Assembly (NCBI RefSeq): GCF_014648395.1
Contig: NZ_BMRA01000003.1
Span: 307,137-371,136, forward strand
Origin: Micromonospora fulviviridis
Lineage (GTDB): Bacteria > Actinomycetota > Actinomycetes > Mycobacteriales > Micromonosporaceae
Reading direction: 5' to 3'
Length of the DNA stretch: 64,000 nucleotides
Below, one piece after another: positions 18,064 to 27,049 of this stretch. The translations under genes and the position numbers were made by a program. Position 1 is the stretch's first letter; every line of letters begins with the position of its first letter. Below the pieces are notes generated by a model that worked only from the letters and a program-made list of their open reading frames with translations, did not search any database and was not told the DNA's origin.

Positions 18064-20862
18064 ATGTCGAGCCCCGCCGAGCGGTACGCCGCGGCGCGCC
18101 GCCGGGCCGCGCAGGCCTCCGCCTTCCCGGCCCTGGACGAATTCGCTCTCGATCTGGGGTTCGACCTCGACGACTTCCAGCGGGAGGCGTGCGAGGCCCT
18201 GGAACGGGGAAGCGGCGTGCTGGTGTGCGCGCCCACCGGCGCCGGCAAGACCGTGGTGGGCGAGTTCGCCGTACACCTGGCGCTGCGTGGCACGCCCGGG
18301 AAGCCGGCGGCGGCCGGCGGCGGCGGGGGGCCGACCACCCGGCGCAAGTGCTTCTACACCACGCCGATCAAGGCGCTGTCCAACCAGAAGTACCACGACC
18401 TGGTCGACCGCTACGGCGCCGAGCAGGTCGGCCTGCTCACCGGCGACAACGCGATCAACGGCGACGCGCCCGTGGTGGTGATGACCACCGAGGTCCTGCG
18501 CAACATGCTCTACGCCGGCTCGGCCACCCTCGAGGGCCTGGCCTACGTGGTGATGGACGAGGTGCACTACCTCGCCGACCGGTTCCGCGGCGGCGTCTGG
18601 GAAGAGGTGATCATCCACCTGCCCGCCTCGGTCACCCTGGTCTCGCTCTCCGCCACCGTCTCCAACGCCGAGGAGTTCGCCGACTGGCTGGTCACCGTGC
18701 GCGGCGAGACCGCCGTGGTGGTCAGCGAGCACCGCCCGGTGCCGCTCTGGCAGCACATGCTGGTCGGCAAGCGGATGTTCGACCTGTTCCACGACGCCGA
18801 CGCCGCCCGCAAGCACGACGTCCACCCGGAGCTGCTGCGCTACACCCGGGACACCGTGCGCCGGCTGGAGCTGGGGGAGGGGCGCAGCGCCGGCCCCGGC
18901 GCGGGGCGGCGCGGACCCCGCTGGCGCGGCCCGATGCGCCCCGACATCGTCGAGCGGCTCGACCGGGAGAACCTGCTGCCGGCGATCCTGTTCATCTTCA
19001 GCCGGGCCGGCTGCCAGGCGGCCGTCCAGCAGTGCCTCGCCGCCGGGCTGCGGCTCACCTCGCCCGAGGAGCGCACCGAGATCCGGCAGGTCGTCGAGTC
19101 GCGGATCACCGCCATCCCCGGCGAGGACCTGACCGTGCTGGGCTACTGGGAGTGGCTCGACGGGCTGGAGCGCGGCCTCGCCGCCCACCACGCCGGCATG
19201 CTGCCCGCGTTCAAGGAGGTCGTCGAGGAGCTGTTCGTCCGCGGCCTGGTCAAGGCGGTCTTCGCCACCGAGACGCTCGCCCTGGGCATCAACATGCCGG
19301 CCCGCTGCGTGGTCCTGGAGCGCCTGGTCAAGTTCAACGGCGAGGCGCACGTCGACCTCACCCCGGGGGAGTACACGCAGCTCACCGGGCGGGCCGGCCG
19401 GCGCGGCATCGACGTCGAGGGCCACGCCGTGGTGGTCTGGTCGCCGGAGACCGATCCCCGGCACGTCGCCGGTCTCGCCTCCACCCGCACCTACCCGCTG
19501 CGGTCCAGCTTCCGGCCCTCCTACAACATGGCCGTCAACCTGGTCGGCACCGTCGGCGCGGAGCCGGCCCGGGCCCTGCTGGAGTCCTCGTTCGCGCAGT
19601 TCCAGGCGGACCGGTCGGTGGTCGGCCTGGCCCGGCAGGTGCAGCGCAACACCGAGACCATCGAGGCGTACGGCGCCGAGGCGGCCTGCCACCAGGGCGA
19701 CTTCGACGAGTACTTCGCTCTGCGGGTGGCCATCGCCGACCGGGAGCGCGCCATCGCCCGGCAGGGCCAGACCCAGCGCAAGGCGGCGGCGGTCGCCTCG
19801 CTGGAACGGCTGCGGGTGGGCGACGTGATACGGGTGCCCTCGGGCCGGCGGGCCGGCCTCGCCGTGGTGCTCGACCCGGCCACCGGCGGCTTCGGTGAGC
19901 CCCGGCCGCTGGTGCTCACCCAGGACCGGTGGGCTGGACGGGTCAGCCCCGGCGACTTCACCACCCCGGCCGAGGTGCTCGCCCGGATCCGGGTGCCGAA
20001 GCACTTCAACCACCGTTCGCCGGCGGCCCGCCGGGACCTGGCCGCCGAGGTCAGCGGCACCGGGCTGGACCGGCACGGTCGGCGCGGCGGGCGTTCCCGG
20101 CAGGCGGCCGGCGAGGACCACCGGCTCAGTCAGCTCCGCACCGAGCTGCGCGGGCACCCCTGCCACGCCTGCCCCGACCGCGAGGAGCACGCCCGCTGGG
20201 CCGAGCGGCGCCGCCGCCTGGAGCGCGACACCGAGGAGCTGCGCCAGCGGGTGGCCGGCCGGACCGGTTCGCTGGCCCGCACCTTCGACCGGATCGTCGC
20301 GCTGCTGACCGCGCGCGGCTACCTCACCGAGGAGGGCGAGGTGACCGACGCCGGCCGGATGCTCGGCCGGATCTGGACCGAGGCCGACCTGCTGGTCGCC
20401 GAGTGCCTGCGCCGCAAGGTGTGGGACGGGCTCTCCCCGGCCGAGCTGGCCGCCGCCGTCTCCGTGGTGGTCTTCGAGGCCCGCCGGGACGTCGACGAGC
20501 GGGCCGGTCTGCCCCGCGGTCCGGTCGCGGAGGCGGTCGACGAGACGCTGAAGCTCTGGGGCGACATCGAGGCCGACGAGGCGTCCCGTGGCCTGGCGGT
20601 CACCCGCGAGCCGGACCTCGGCTTCGCCTGGCCGATCTACCGCTGGGCGCGGGGCGAGGCGCTGGCCAAGGTGCTGGCCAGCGGCCACCAGATCGACGGC
20701 GAGATGCCGGCCGGCGACTTCGTCCGCTGGGCCCGGCAGGTGGTCGACCTGCTCGGCCAGCTCGCCGACTCCGGCGGCGCGTCCACCGAGCTGCGCTCGA
20801 CCGCGCGGCAGGCGATCGCGGCGGTCAACCGGGGCGTGCTGGCCTACCACGCCACCGCCTGA
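18064..20862 (+). CDS. helY: HelY-type superfamily II (Ski2/Mtr4-like) ATP-dependent helicase
   Basis: 932 residues. Motif I is APTGAGKT (Lys62), motif II DEVH (VVMDEVHYLADRF), motif III SLSATVSN, motif VI QLTGRAGRRGID. A DSHCT-type C-terminal domain follows (about residues 760-930, TARGYLTEEGEVTDAGRMLGRIWTEADLLVAECLR). It belongs to the actinobacterial relatives of eukaryotic exosome helicases; the substrate is taken to be RNA or RNA/DNA hybrids, the exact role is unsettled. Converges with a 5'-3' exonuclease gene 33 nt downstream. Confidence 0.93.
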   Translation: MSSPAERYAAARRRAAQASAFPALDEFALDLGFDLDDFQREACEALERGSGVLVCAPTGAGKTVVGEFAVHLALRGTPGKPAAAGGGGGPTTRRKCFYTTPIKALSNQKYHDLVDRYGAEQVGLLTGDNAINGDAPVVVMTTEVLRNMLYAGSATLEGLAYVVMDEVHYLADRFRGGVWEEVIIHLPASVTLVSLSATVSNAEEFADWLVTVRGETAVVVSEHRPVPLWQHMLVGKRMFDLFHDADAARKHDVHPELLRYTRDTVRRLELGEGRSAGPGAGRRGPRWRGPMRPDIVERLDRENLLPAILFIFSRAGCQAAVQQCLAAGLRLTSPEERTEIRQVVESRITAIPGEDLTVLGYWEWLDGLERGLAAHHAGMLPAFKEVVEELFVRGLVKAVFATETLALGINMPARCVVLERLVKFNGEAHVDLTPGEYTQLTGRAGRRGIDVEGHAVVVWSPETDPRHVAGLASTRTYPLRSSFRPSYNMAVNLVGTVGAEPARALLESSFAQFQADRSVVGLARQVQRNTETIEAYGAEAACHQGDFDEYFALRVAIADRERAIARQGQTQRKAAAVASLERLRVGDVIRVPSGRRAGLAVVLDPATGGFGEPRPLVLTQDRWAGRVSPGDFTTPAEVLARIRVPKHFNHRSPAARRDLAAEVSGTGLDRHGRRGGRSRQAAGEDHRLSQLRTELRGHPCHACPDREEHARWAERRRRLERDTEELRQRVAGRTGSLARTFDRIVALLTARGYLTEEGEVTDAGRMLGRIWTEADLLVAECLRRKVWDGLSPAELAAAVSVVVFEARRDVDERAGLPRGPVAEAVDETLKLWGDIEADEASRGLAVTREPDLGFAWPIYRWARGEALAKVLASGHQIDGEMPAGDFVRWARQVVDLLGQLADSGGASTELRSTARQAIAAVNRGVLAYHATA

Positions 20863-20895
20863 TCCGGCCGGAGCGGCCCGCCCCGGCCGTTCCGG

Positions 20896-21819
20896 TCAGG
20901 GCCGGGGCAGGGCGAGCGCGTCCACGAGGCGCCGGCACGAGCCGGCCAGGTTCCACCGTTGCGCGAGCTCCAGCAGCCGGTCCGGGTCCGCCGGCGCCGT
21001 CGGCAGGGCGGTGGCCAGCTTCGGCAGCGGCACGTCGGTGGCGACCCGGACCACCTTCGGCGCGACGGCCAGGTAGTCGCGGGCCCCGTTCAGCTTGGTG
21101 CGCAGCCCGGGGGCGAAGCCGGAACCCGGGTCGTCCAGCGCGGCGAGGATGCCGGGCAGGCCGTCGTAGCGCTCGATGAGGCGGGCGGCGGTCTTCTCGC
21201 CCACCCCGGGCACGCCGGGCAGGCCGTCGCTCGGGTCGCCGCGCAGCGCCGCGAAGTCGGCGTAGCGGTCGGCGGGCACGCCGTAGCGGGCCCGGACCGC
21301 GGCGTCGTCGCAGTCGTCGAGCTTGGCCACGCCGCGGCCCACGTAGAGCAGGCGCACCTGGCGGGTGTCGTCGACGAGCTGGAACAGGTCGCGGTCGCCG
21401 GAGACCACCTCGGCCGGGCCGGGCTGGGTCACCGAGAGGGTGCCGAGCACGTCGTCGGCCTCGTAGCCGGTCGCGCCGACGGCGGGGATGCCGAGCGCGT
21501 CGAGGACTTCCAGGATCATCGGCACCTGCGGGGAGAGAGTGTCCGGAACCACCTCGCCGCCCTCGGGCGCGACCCGGTGCGCCTTGTACGACGGCAGCAG
21601 CTCGACCCGCCACGCCGGTCGCCAGTCGTGGTCGAGCGCGCAGACCATCCGGTCCGGCCGGCGGGTGCGGACGAGCTGGGCCAGCATGTCGAGGAAGCCG
21701 CGGACGGCGTTGACCGGCTGGCCGTCGTCCGTCTTCGCCGCCGACTCGGGAATGCCGAAGTAGGCGCGGAAGTAGAGGCTCGGGGAGTCGATCAGCAGGA
21801 TCGGGGGTCGGTGTGCCAC
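20896..21819 (-). CDS. 5'-3' exonuclease (PolA N-terminal-like, FEN family)
   Basis: 307 residues from the chosen start. Acidic metal-site motifs of the family: LLIDSPSLYFRAYFG, CALDHDWRP, GYEADDVLGTL and SGDRDLFQLV; the helix-hairpin-helix is LPGVPGVGEKTAARLIERY. Stand-alone relatives of the PolA 5' nuclease domain remove RNA primers and flaps. I chose GTG 21819, not 21843, because CAGGCT (21827-21832) lies 7 nt upstream. Confidence 0.9.
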   Translation of the reverse strand: MAHRPPILLIDSPSLYFRAYFGIPESAAKTDDGQPVNAVRGFLDMLAQLVRTRRPDRMVCALDHDWRPAWRVELLPSYKAHRVAPEGGEVVPDTLSPQVPMILEVLDALGIPAVGATGYEADDVLGTLSVTQPGPAEVVSGDRDLFQLVDDTRQVRLLYVGRGVAKLDDCDDAAVRARYGVPADRYADFAALRGDPSDGLPGVPGVGEKTAARLIERYDGLPGILAALDDPGSGFAPGLRTKLNGARDYLAVAPKVVRVATDVPLPKLATALPTAPADPDRLLELAQRWNLAGSCRRLVDALALPRP

Positions 21820-21879
21820 GCCGACAAGCCTGGCACAGCCCACCGACGAGGTGGGGGACGCGGCGGCAAAATACTAGCC

Positions 21880-21900
21880 ATGTACATCATGTCCATGTAC
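21880..21900. promoter_or_regulatory. Probable MarR operator
   Basis: GTACAT at 21882-21887 and ATGTAC at 21895-21900 form an inverted repeat with a 7-nt spacer; the left arm is part of the 8-bp palindrome ATGTACAT. It overlaps the TACTGT -10 (21898-21903) of the MarR gene, a position suited to autorepression. Confidence 0.6.
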
Positions 21901-21910
21901 TGTTTCTCGC

Positions 21911-22372
21911 ATGGACGCAACGCCGATCGGCCCCAGCCCCGGCCACCTGGTCTGGCGGCTGGCCATGCGCTGGCGGGTGGCGGTCGACCGGGCGCTCGCC
22001 CCGCTCGGCCTCACCCACGCGCAGTACGTGCTGCTCTCCTCACTGCACGGGATGCGCCGCGCCGGCCGGCACCCGAGCCAGCGCGAGCTGGCCGACCACA
22101 CCGGCCTGGAGCCGCTCTACGTGTCGAAACTGGCCCGGTCCCTGGAGGCCGACGGGCTGGTGCGACGCGAGCGCGACCCGGCCGACACGCGCGCGGTCCG
22201 GCTGACCCTGACCGAGCGGGGGCAGGAGGTGGTCCGCCCGGCGATCGACACCGTCCAGGCGCTGCTCGACCGGCTGCTCGCCCCGCTCGGTGGCCGGGAC
22301 GACCCGCGTACGGCGGGGTTCGTCCGCGACCTGTCCACGCTGCTGGACACCCCGCTCGACCCACCCGACTGA
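21911..22372 (+). CDS. MarR-family transcriptional regulator
   Basis: 153 residues. Winged helix at about 35-105: LTHAQYVLLSSLHGM, SQRELADHTGLEPLYVSKLARSLEADGLVRRERDPADTRAVRLTLTERG, including the DxR wing. MarR proteins bind palindromes as dimers and are released by small phenolic or hydrophobic ligands. The ATG is 7 nt from TACTGT, overlapped by a palindrome, so autoregulation is likely. The haloalkane dehalogenase gene follows 17 nt downstream, so this regulator probably controls it as a target in the same operon. Confidence 0.92.
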   Translation: MDATPIGPSPGHLVWRLAMRWRVAVDRALAPLGLTHAQYVLLSSLHGMRRAGRHPSQRELADHTGLEPLYVSKLARSLEADGLVRRERDPADTRAVRLTLTERGQEVVRPAIDTVQALLDRLLAPLGGRDDPRTAGFVRDLSTLLDTPLDPPD

Positions 22373-22389
22373 CGAAGGAGCCCCGGGAC

Positions 22390-23247
22390 ATGCCCGAGAC
22401 GCGCGTACTGGACTCGACCATCCACCACGAGGAGAGCGGCGCCGGGACGGCGTTCGTGTTCCTGCACGGCAATCCCGGCTCGTCGCACACCTGGCGCGGG
22501 GTGCTGCCCGGGGTCGGCGCGGGCCGGCTGCTCGCACCCGACCTGATCGGCATGGGCCGCTCCGGCAAGCCCGACCTGCCGTACCTCTTCGCCGACCACG
22601 CCCGCTACCTGGACGCCTGGTTCGACGCCCTCGACCTGACCGACGTGGTGCTGGTCGGCCACGACTGGGGCGGCGCGCTCGCCTTCGACTGGGCGGCCCG
22701 GCACCCCGAGCGGGTGCGCGGCGTGGCGTTCCTGGAGACCATGGTCAAGCCGATGGCGTGGAGCGACCTGTCGCCGCAGGCCCGGGCCCGCTCCGAGGCG
22801 ATCCGCACGCCGGGCGTCGGCGAGCAGCTCGTGCTCGACCAGGACCTGCTCGTCCGGCAGGCGTTCACCGGCGGGGTGCTCCAGCCCGTCGGCGAGGAGG
22901 ACCTGAAGACCTACCTCGCGCCGTACCCGACCCGGGAGAGCCGGCGGCCGCTGCTGGCCTGGGCGCGCCAGATGCCGCTCGGCGGCGAGCCGGCCGAGCT
23001 GGTCGCCCGGATCGAGGCGTACGACCGGTGGCTGGCCGCCAGCGACGAGGTGCCCAAGCTGCTGCTGACCTTCGAGGGCTCACCGACCCTGCTGATCACC
23101 CCGGAGCTGGCCGACTGGTGCGCGCGGAACATGGCGGCCCTGGAGACGGTCGCCTGCGGGCCGGCCGGGCACCACGCGCCCGAGGACCGCCCCGCCGAGA
23201 TCGCCGCCGCGCTCTCCGCCTGGGCGGACCGCCACCACCTCCGCTGA
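22390..23247 (+). CDS. dhaA: Haloalkane dehalogenase-type alpha/beta hydrolase
   Basis: 285 residues, near the usual 290-310. Haloalkane dehalogenases hydrolyse carbon-halogen bonds through an Asp nucleophile. The catalytic set is visible: Asp92 in VGHDWGG, a Glu in FLETMVKP at the place of the catalytic acid, and His in GPAGHHAPEDRP. Both halide-holding residues are present: Asn28 in LHGNPGSSHTW and Trp93 directly after the nucleophile. This combination separates it from epoxide hydrolases and other relatives. AAGGAG precedes the ATG. Operon with MarR. The natural substrate is unknown. Confidence 0.88.
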   Translation: MPETRVLDSTIHHEESGAGTAFVFLHGNPGSSHTWRGVLPGVGAGRLLAPDLIGMGRSGKPDLPYLFADHARYLDAWFDALDLTDVVLVGHDWGGALAFDWAARHPERVRGVAFLETMVKPMAWSDLSPQARARSEAIRTPGVGEQLVLDQDLLVRQAFTGGVLQPVGEEDLKTYLAPYPTRESRRPLLAWARQMPLGGEPAELVARIEAYDRWLAASDEVPKLLLTFEGSPTLLITPELADWCARNMAALETVACGPAGHHAPEDRPAEIAAALSAWADRHHLR

Positions 23248-23307
23248 CCGGCGACGTCGGCCGGAAACCGGGCGGCGCGGCCGGGCTGCGGTGCGCAGAC
23301 TGGCGGG

Positions 23308-24381
23308 GTGACGTTCGTACCCGGCCTGACCCTGGCGCACCGGTTCCACGACGAGGTGGTCGGCCCGCTGCTGGCCCGCCGGCTGCCCCGCCTGCGCTAC
23401 GCCGCGGGGCTCCTCGACGGCGGCTCGGAGCTGCTCGGCCTGGACACGCCCCGGTCGACCGACCACGACTGGGGGCCGCGCACCCAGCTCTTCGTCGCGG
23501 ACGCGGCCGAGGTGGCGCCGGTGCGGGCGGTCCTCGACGCGGAGCTGCCGACCGAGTTCCTCGGCTGGCCGACCCGGTTCACCGGCGGCCCGACGGTCCG
23601 GCTCGGCGTGGCCCGCGCCGACGGGGAGCGGCACGGGGTGAGCGTCGACGAGCTGGGCGCGTGGCTGCGGGACCGGCTGGGCGGGGACCCGCAGTCCGGG
23701 ATGACGACGGCGGACTGGCTGGCCGCGCCCACCCAGCGGCTCGCCGAGCTGACCGGCGGGGCGGTGTTCCACGACGGGCTGGACGGGGCGCTCATCGCCG
23801 TCCAGGCCCGGCTGGCCTGGTACCCCGACGACGTCTGGCGGCACGTGCTGGCGGCCGGGTGGCAGCGGGTCGGCCAGGTCGAGCACCTGGTCGGCCGCTG
23901 CGCCGAGGTCGGCGACGAGCTGGGCAGCCGGGTGGTGACCGCCGCGCTGGCCCGTGACCTGATGCGCCTCGGCCTGCTGCTGCACCGCCGCTGGCCCCCG
24001 TACGCGAAATGGCTCGGTACGGTCTTCGCCGCGCTGCCGGCCGCGGCGCCGGTCGTGGACGGGCTGACCACGGCGCTCGGGCCGGCCGGCTGGTCCGGGC
24101 GGCAGGCCGGGCTGGTCCGGGCGCTGGAGGCGGTGGCGGCCTGGACCAACGACACGGGGCTGGCCGCGCCGGTCGACCCGGCCGCCCGGCCGTTCCACGA
24201 CCGGCCGTTCCTGGTCCTGAACGCCGAGCGGTTCACCGCCGCGCTGCGCGCCGCGATCGCCGATCCGGTGCTGCGTGCCCGCCCGCCGGTCGGCGCGGTG
24301 GACCAGTACCTCGACAACGTCGACGTGCTCACCCGCCCGGCGCGGGCCCGCCGGGTCGCCGCGGCCGTCCTGCCGGACTGA
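23308..24381 (+). CDS. DUF4037 domain protein (nucleotidyltransferase-like)
   Basis: 357 residues. The N-terminal third looks like a nucleotidyltransferase-type fold: GLLDGGSELLGLDTPRSTDHDWGPR gives a GS...DHD arrangement resembling the metal-binding motif of that superfamily. The DUF4037 domain follows (about 130-230: GGAVFHDGLDGALIAVQARLAWYPDDVWRHVLAAGW), then a helical C-terminus. Function is unproven; streptomycin-adenylyltransferase-like relatives exist. CAGACT (23296-23301) is 6 nt before the GTG. Confidence 0.82.
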   Translation: MTFVPGLTLAHRFHDEVVGPLLARRLPRLRYAAGLLDGGSELLGLDTPRSTDHDWGPRTQLFVADAAEVAPVRAVLDAELPTEFLGWPTRFTGGPTVRLGVARADGERHGVSVDELGAWLRDRLGGDPQSGMTTADWLAAPTQRLAELTGGAVFHDGLDGALIAVQARLAWYPDDVWRHVLAAGWQRVGQVEHLVGRCAEVGDELGSRVVTAALARDLMRLGLLLHRRWPPYAKWLGTVFAALPAAAPVVDGLTTALGPAGWSGRQAGLVRALEAVAAWTNDTGLAAPVDPAARPFHDRPFLVLNAERFTAALRAAIADPVLRARPPVGAVDQYLDNVDVLTRPARARRVAAAVLPD

Positions 24382-24435
24382 GGGCCCACGGTGCGGCCGG
24401 CGACGGATCCGTGTCCGCCGCCGGCCGCCCGGCCG

Positions 24436-25281
24436 TCAGGCGGGACTCGCCGGAGCCGCCTGCCGGTGCCGCGCGAACTCCCACGGGTCGTGCGCGGAGA
24501 CGACGTCGACCTGGTCGGGCTGCTCGGCGAGGAGGGCCCGGAGCCGGTCCACGTTGCGCAACCGCAGCGAACGGTCGGTCTCGACCGACGCCTGCAGCGC
24601 GTCGAACGCCGGCGGGGTCGGCGGCAGCCCCGGCTGGACCTCCCCGCGGTAGAAGTAGGTGTCGCCGGCATGGACCAGCCACGCCGAGCCGCTGCCGGTG
24701 GGGCGGCGCACCGCCACGGCGACGTGTCCCGGGGTGTGCCCGGCCAGCGGCACCAGCAGGATCTCCGGCGGCAGGCCGGTGAGCTGCTGAACCCCGTCGA
24801 ATCCCTGCCAGCGCTCCCCGTCGTCGCCGGAGTAGGTGACCCAGCGCGGGTCGTGCGCCCAGTGCGCCGGCAGGTAGCGGTCGTGGCCGACGACCGTGGC
24901 GGCCCGGTGCTCGGCCTCGTGCAGGTGCACCCGCGCGTGCGGGAAGTCGGCCAGCCCGCCGGTGTGGTCCCGGTGCAGGTGGGTCACCACGACGTGGCGT
25001 ACGTCGGCCGGCGCGTACCCGAGCCGCTGGAGCTGGCGCACGGCGGTCTCCTCCGGGTCGAGGACGGGCTGGGCCCACGCGAGGAAGTCCGGCCCGAGCC
25101 GCCCCTGCGGGTCCCGGACGTCGAGCGTGCCGTACCCGGTCTCGATGAGCACCAGGCCGGCGGAGTCGGTCTCGACGAGCAGGCAGTGGCAGACTGCGGG
25201 CAACGGCCGGAGCGCGCCGTCCGGATCGGACGGCGGGGCGACCTCCCGCATGGACCCGCAGTTGAGATGGTGGATGCGCAT
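24436..25281 (-). CDS. Metallo-beta-lactamase-fold hydrolase
   Basis: 281 residues. Dinuclear zinc motif HxHxDH in VVTHLHRDHTGGLADFP, further ligands His in LAGHTPGHVAV and Asp in VHAGDTYFYRGE. The order and spacing resemble lactonase-like members of the fold, including quorum-quenching N-acyl-homoserine lactonases, but substrate cannot be told from sequence alone. No signal peptide, so cytosolic. GGGGGAACC precedes the ATG. Divergent from an HxlR regulator 54 nt away, which may control it. Confidence 0.87.
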   Translation of the reverse strand: MRIHHLNCGSMREVAPPSDPDGALRPLPAVCHCLLVETDSAGLVLIETGYGTLDVRDPQGRLGPDFLAWAQPVLDPEETAVRQLQRLGYAPADVRHVVVTHLHRDHTGGLADFPHARVHLHEAEHRAATVVGHDRYLPAHWAHDPRWVTYSGDDGERWQGFDGVQQLTGLPPEILLVPLAGHTPGHVAVAVRRPTGSGSAWLVHAGDTYFYRGEVQPGLPPTPPAFDALQASVETDRSLRLRNVDRLRALLAEQPDQVDVVSAHDPWEFARHRQAAPASPA

Positions 25282-25335
25282 GGTTCCCCCTGAGCTGGCG
25301 ACGAAGGGCCGTGCCGAACGCTAGGAGGCGGTCTC

Positions 25336-25707
25336 GTGACTCACCAAACGGTTGGCCACGACGGGGTGGACCTGCGCCGGCTCTGCTCCGGCCCGGACGC
25401 CCGCCCCGACCCGTCCTGCCCGCTGGAGGTCACCCTGGCCGCGCTGCGCGGTCGCTGGACCGCCCTGGTGATCGGCGCTGTCGCCCGGGGCCCGCACTCG
25501 TTCAGCGACCTCGCGCACGCGCTGCCGACCCTGTCGGACAAGGTGCTCACCGATCGCCTGGTCCAGCTGACCGAGGCCGGTGTCGTCGCCCGCCACCGCA
25601 CCGCGTCCTGGCCGCCGCGGGTGACCTACACGCTCACCGAGCGGGGCCGGGCGCTGCTGCCGGTACTCCGGGCCATGTGGGACTGGGGCGCGGCGGAGGC
25701 CGGCTAG
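25336..25707 (+). CDS. HxlR-family transcriptional regulator
   Basis: 123 residues, one winged helix. Signature: CPLEVTLAALRGRWTALVIGAVARGPHSFSDLAHALPTLSDKVLTDRLVQLTEAGVV, with the HxlR-type Cys in SCPLE near the N-terminus. AGGAGG sits upstream of the GTG. Divergent from the metallo-hydrolase and overlapping the convergent MFS gene by 4 nt. Target unknown; the divergent hydrolase is the first candidate. Confidence 0.88.
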   Translation: MTHQTVGHDGVDLRRLCSGPDARPDPSCPLEVTLAALRGRWTALVIGAVARGPHSFSDLAHALPTLSDKVLTDRLVQLTEAGVVARHRTASWPPRVTYTLTERGRALLPVLRAMWDWGAAEAG

Positions 25708-26966
25708 CGCGCGGCGACGGTCTCCCGGTCGGCCGGTTCGTCGATTTGCAGGTCGGTGAGGTCGCGCAGGCGGCGCACCGGGGACAGCAGCAGGGCCAGG
25801 GGCGCCAGCACGGTGGCCGCGGCGAAGCAGAACAGGGTGACCCGGGCGCCGGCCAGCCCGGCGAGCGCCCCGGCGAGCAGCCCGCCGACCGGGATGGCGC
25901 CCCAGGAGACGAAGCGGACCGTGGCCATCACCCGGGAGAGCAGGTCGGGCGGGCTCGCGGTCTGCCGGTAGGTGCGGGTGGTCACGCTGAGCACCACCAC
26001 GCCACCGGCGAAGACCACGTTGCCGGCCGCGAACGCGAGGTACGCCGGCCAGCCGGCGCCCAGCGGCACCAGGAACGCGCCGCCGACCGCCACCAGGCAG
26101 GCGACCAGCAGCGACCGGGCGGTGCCCCACCGCCGGGTGATCCACTGGGTCAGGGCCGCGCCGACCAGCGAGCCGACCCCCTCGACCGCGAGCAGCACGC
26201 CGACCAGCGCGGCCGGGGCGTGCAGCTCCCGGACCAGGTAGAGCGGGTAGACGGCGAGCTGCGCCCCGCAGACGAAGTTCACGGCGGTGGCCGTCCACAT
26301 GGTCGGTCCCATGACCGGGTGGCGGGTGACGTACCGCCAGCCCTCGCCGATCATGGCGCGGACCGGGGGCCAGCGGTCCGGGGCGTCGACCCGGCGGGCC
26401 GGCAGCGACCCGAGCAGCGCCGCGGAGACCAGGTAGCTGACCGCGTCGACCAGCACGGCCGGCACCGCACCGAGGGCCTGCACCGCGAGGCCGCCCAGGG
26501 ACGGGCCGGTGAGCTGGGTGGCGGCGTGGGTGGCCGAGGTGAGGCTGTTGCGGGCGTGCAGCTGGTCGCGGCCGACGATGGCCGGCAGGAAGGTGGCGTT
26601 GGCGACGTCGAACAGCACGTTGGCGAAGCTGACCACCAGCGCCACGACGACCAGCTGGGCCACGGTGAGCCGGCCCCACCACCAGGCGAGCGGCACGGAG
26701 GCCACCGCGACGGCCCGGGCCAGGTCGGCGCCGACCTGCGCGCCGCGCAGCGGCAGTCGCTGGACGATCACGCCGGCGGGCAGCCCGATCACCAGCCAGG
26801 CGACGTAGCTCGCGGCGGCCACCAGGCCCATCTCGAACGCGGACGCGTCCAGCACGGTCAGCGCGGTGAGCGGCAACGCGACGGCACCGACCGCCGACCC
26901 CACCGAGCTGGTGGTGCCGGCGGCCCACCAGCGCCAGAACACCCCGGCCCCCTGCTCGACGGACAT
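25704..26966 (-). CDS. MFS transporter
   Basis: 420 residues with 12 predicted helices; MFS_3/enterobactin-exporter-like proteins share the pattern (FWRWWAAGTTSSVGSAVGAVALPL at the start, FANVLFDVANATFLPAIVGRDQLHARNSL in the first half). Probably exports a drug or secondary metabolite. Its promoter region is shared with the HxlR-peroxiredoxin fusion on the other strand, suggesting control by that protein. Confidence 0.9.
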   Translation of the reverse strand: MSVEQGAGVFWRWWAAGTTSSVGSAVGAVALPLTALTVLDASAFEMGLVAAASYVAWLVIGLPAGVIVQRLPLRGAQVGADLARAVAVASVPLAWWWGRLTVAQLVVVALVVSFANVLFDVANATFLPAIVGRDQLHARNSLTSATHAATQLTGPSLGGLAVQALGAVPAVLVDAVSYLVSAALLGSLPARRVDAPDRWPPVRAMIGEGWRYVTRHPVMGPTMWTATAVNFVCGAQLAVYPLYLVRELHAPAALVGVLLAVEGVGSLVGAALTQWITRRWGTARSLLVACLVAVGGAFLVPLGAGWPAYLAFAAGNVVFAGGVVVLSVTTRTYRQTASPPDLLSRVMATVRFVSWGAIPVGGLLAGALAGLAGARVTLFCFAAATVLAPLALLLSPVRRLRDLTDLQIDEPADRETVAAR

Positions 26967-27010
26967 GCCGCCAACCCCCGATCCGAGCCAGTGAGTTCCA
27001 ATCTGAAACG

Positions 27011-27020
27011 GACTATAGTC
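27011..27020. promoter_or_regulatory. Palindrome between MFS and HxlR-peroxiredoxin genes
   Basis: GACTATAGTC is a perfect 10-bp palindrome in the 83-nt divergent region and contains TATAGT, usable as a -10 element on either strand. It is a candidate operator of the fusion regulator. Confidence 0.45.
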
Positions 27021-27049
27021 GAGGCTTCGGGCCGAGCGGGAGGTGGGAC

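Noticed and set aside
17518..20850. 1,110-residue minus-strand frame opposite helY
   Set aside because: Shadow frame; the plus strand holds a full helicase with all motifs.
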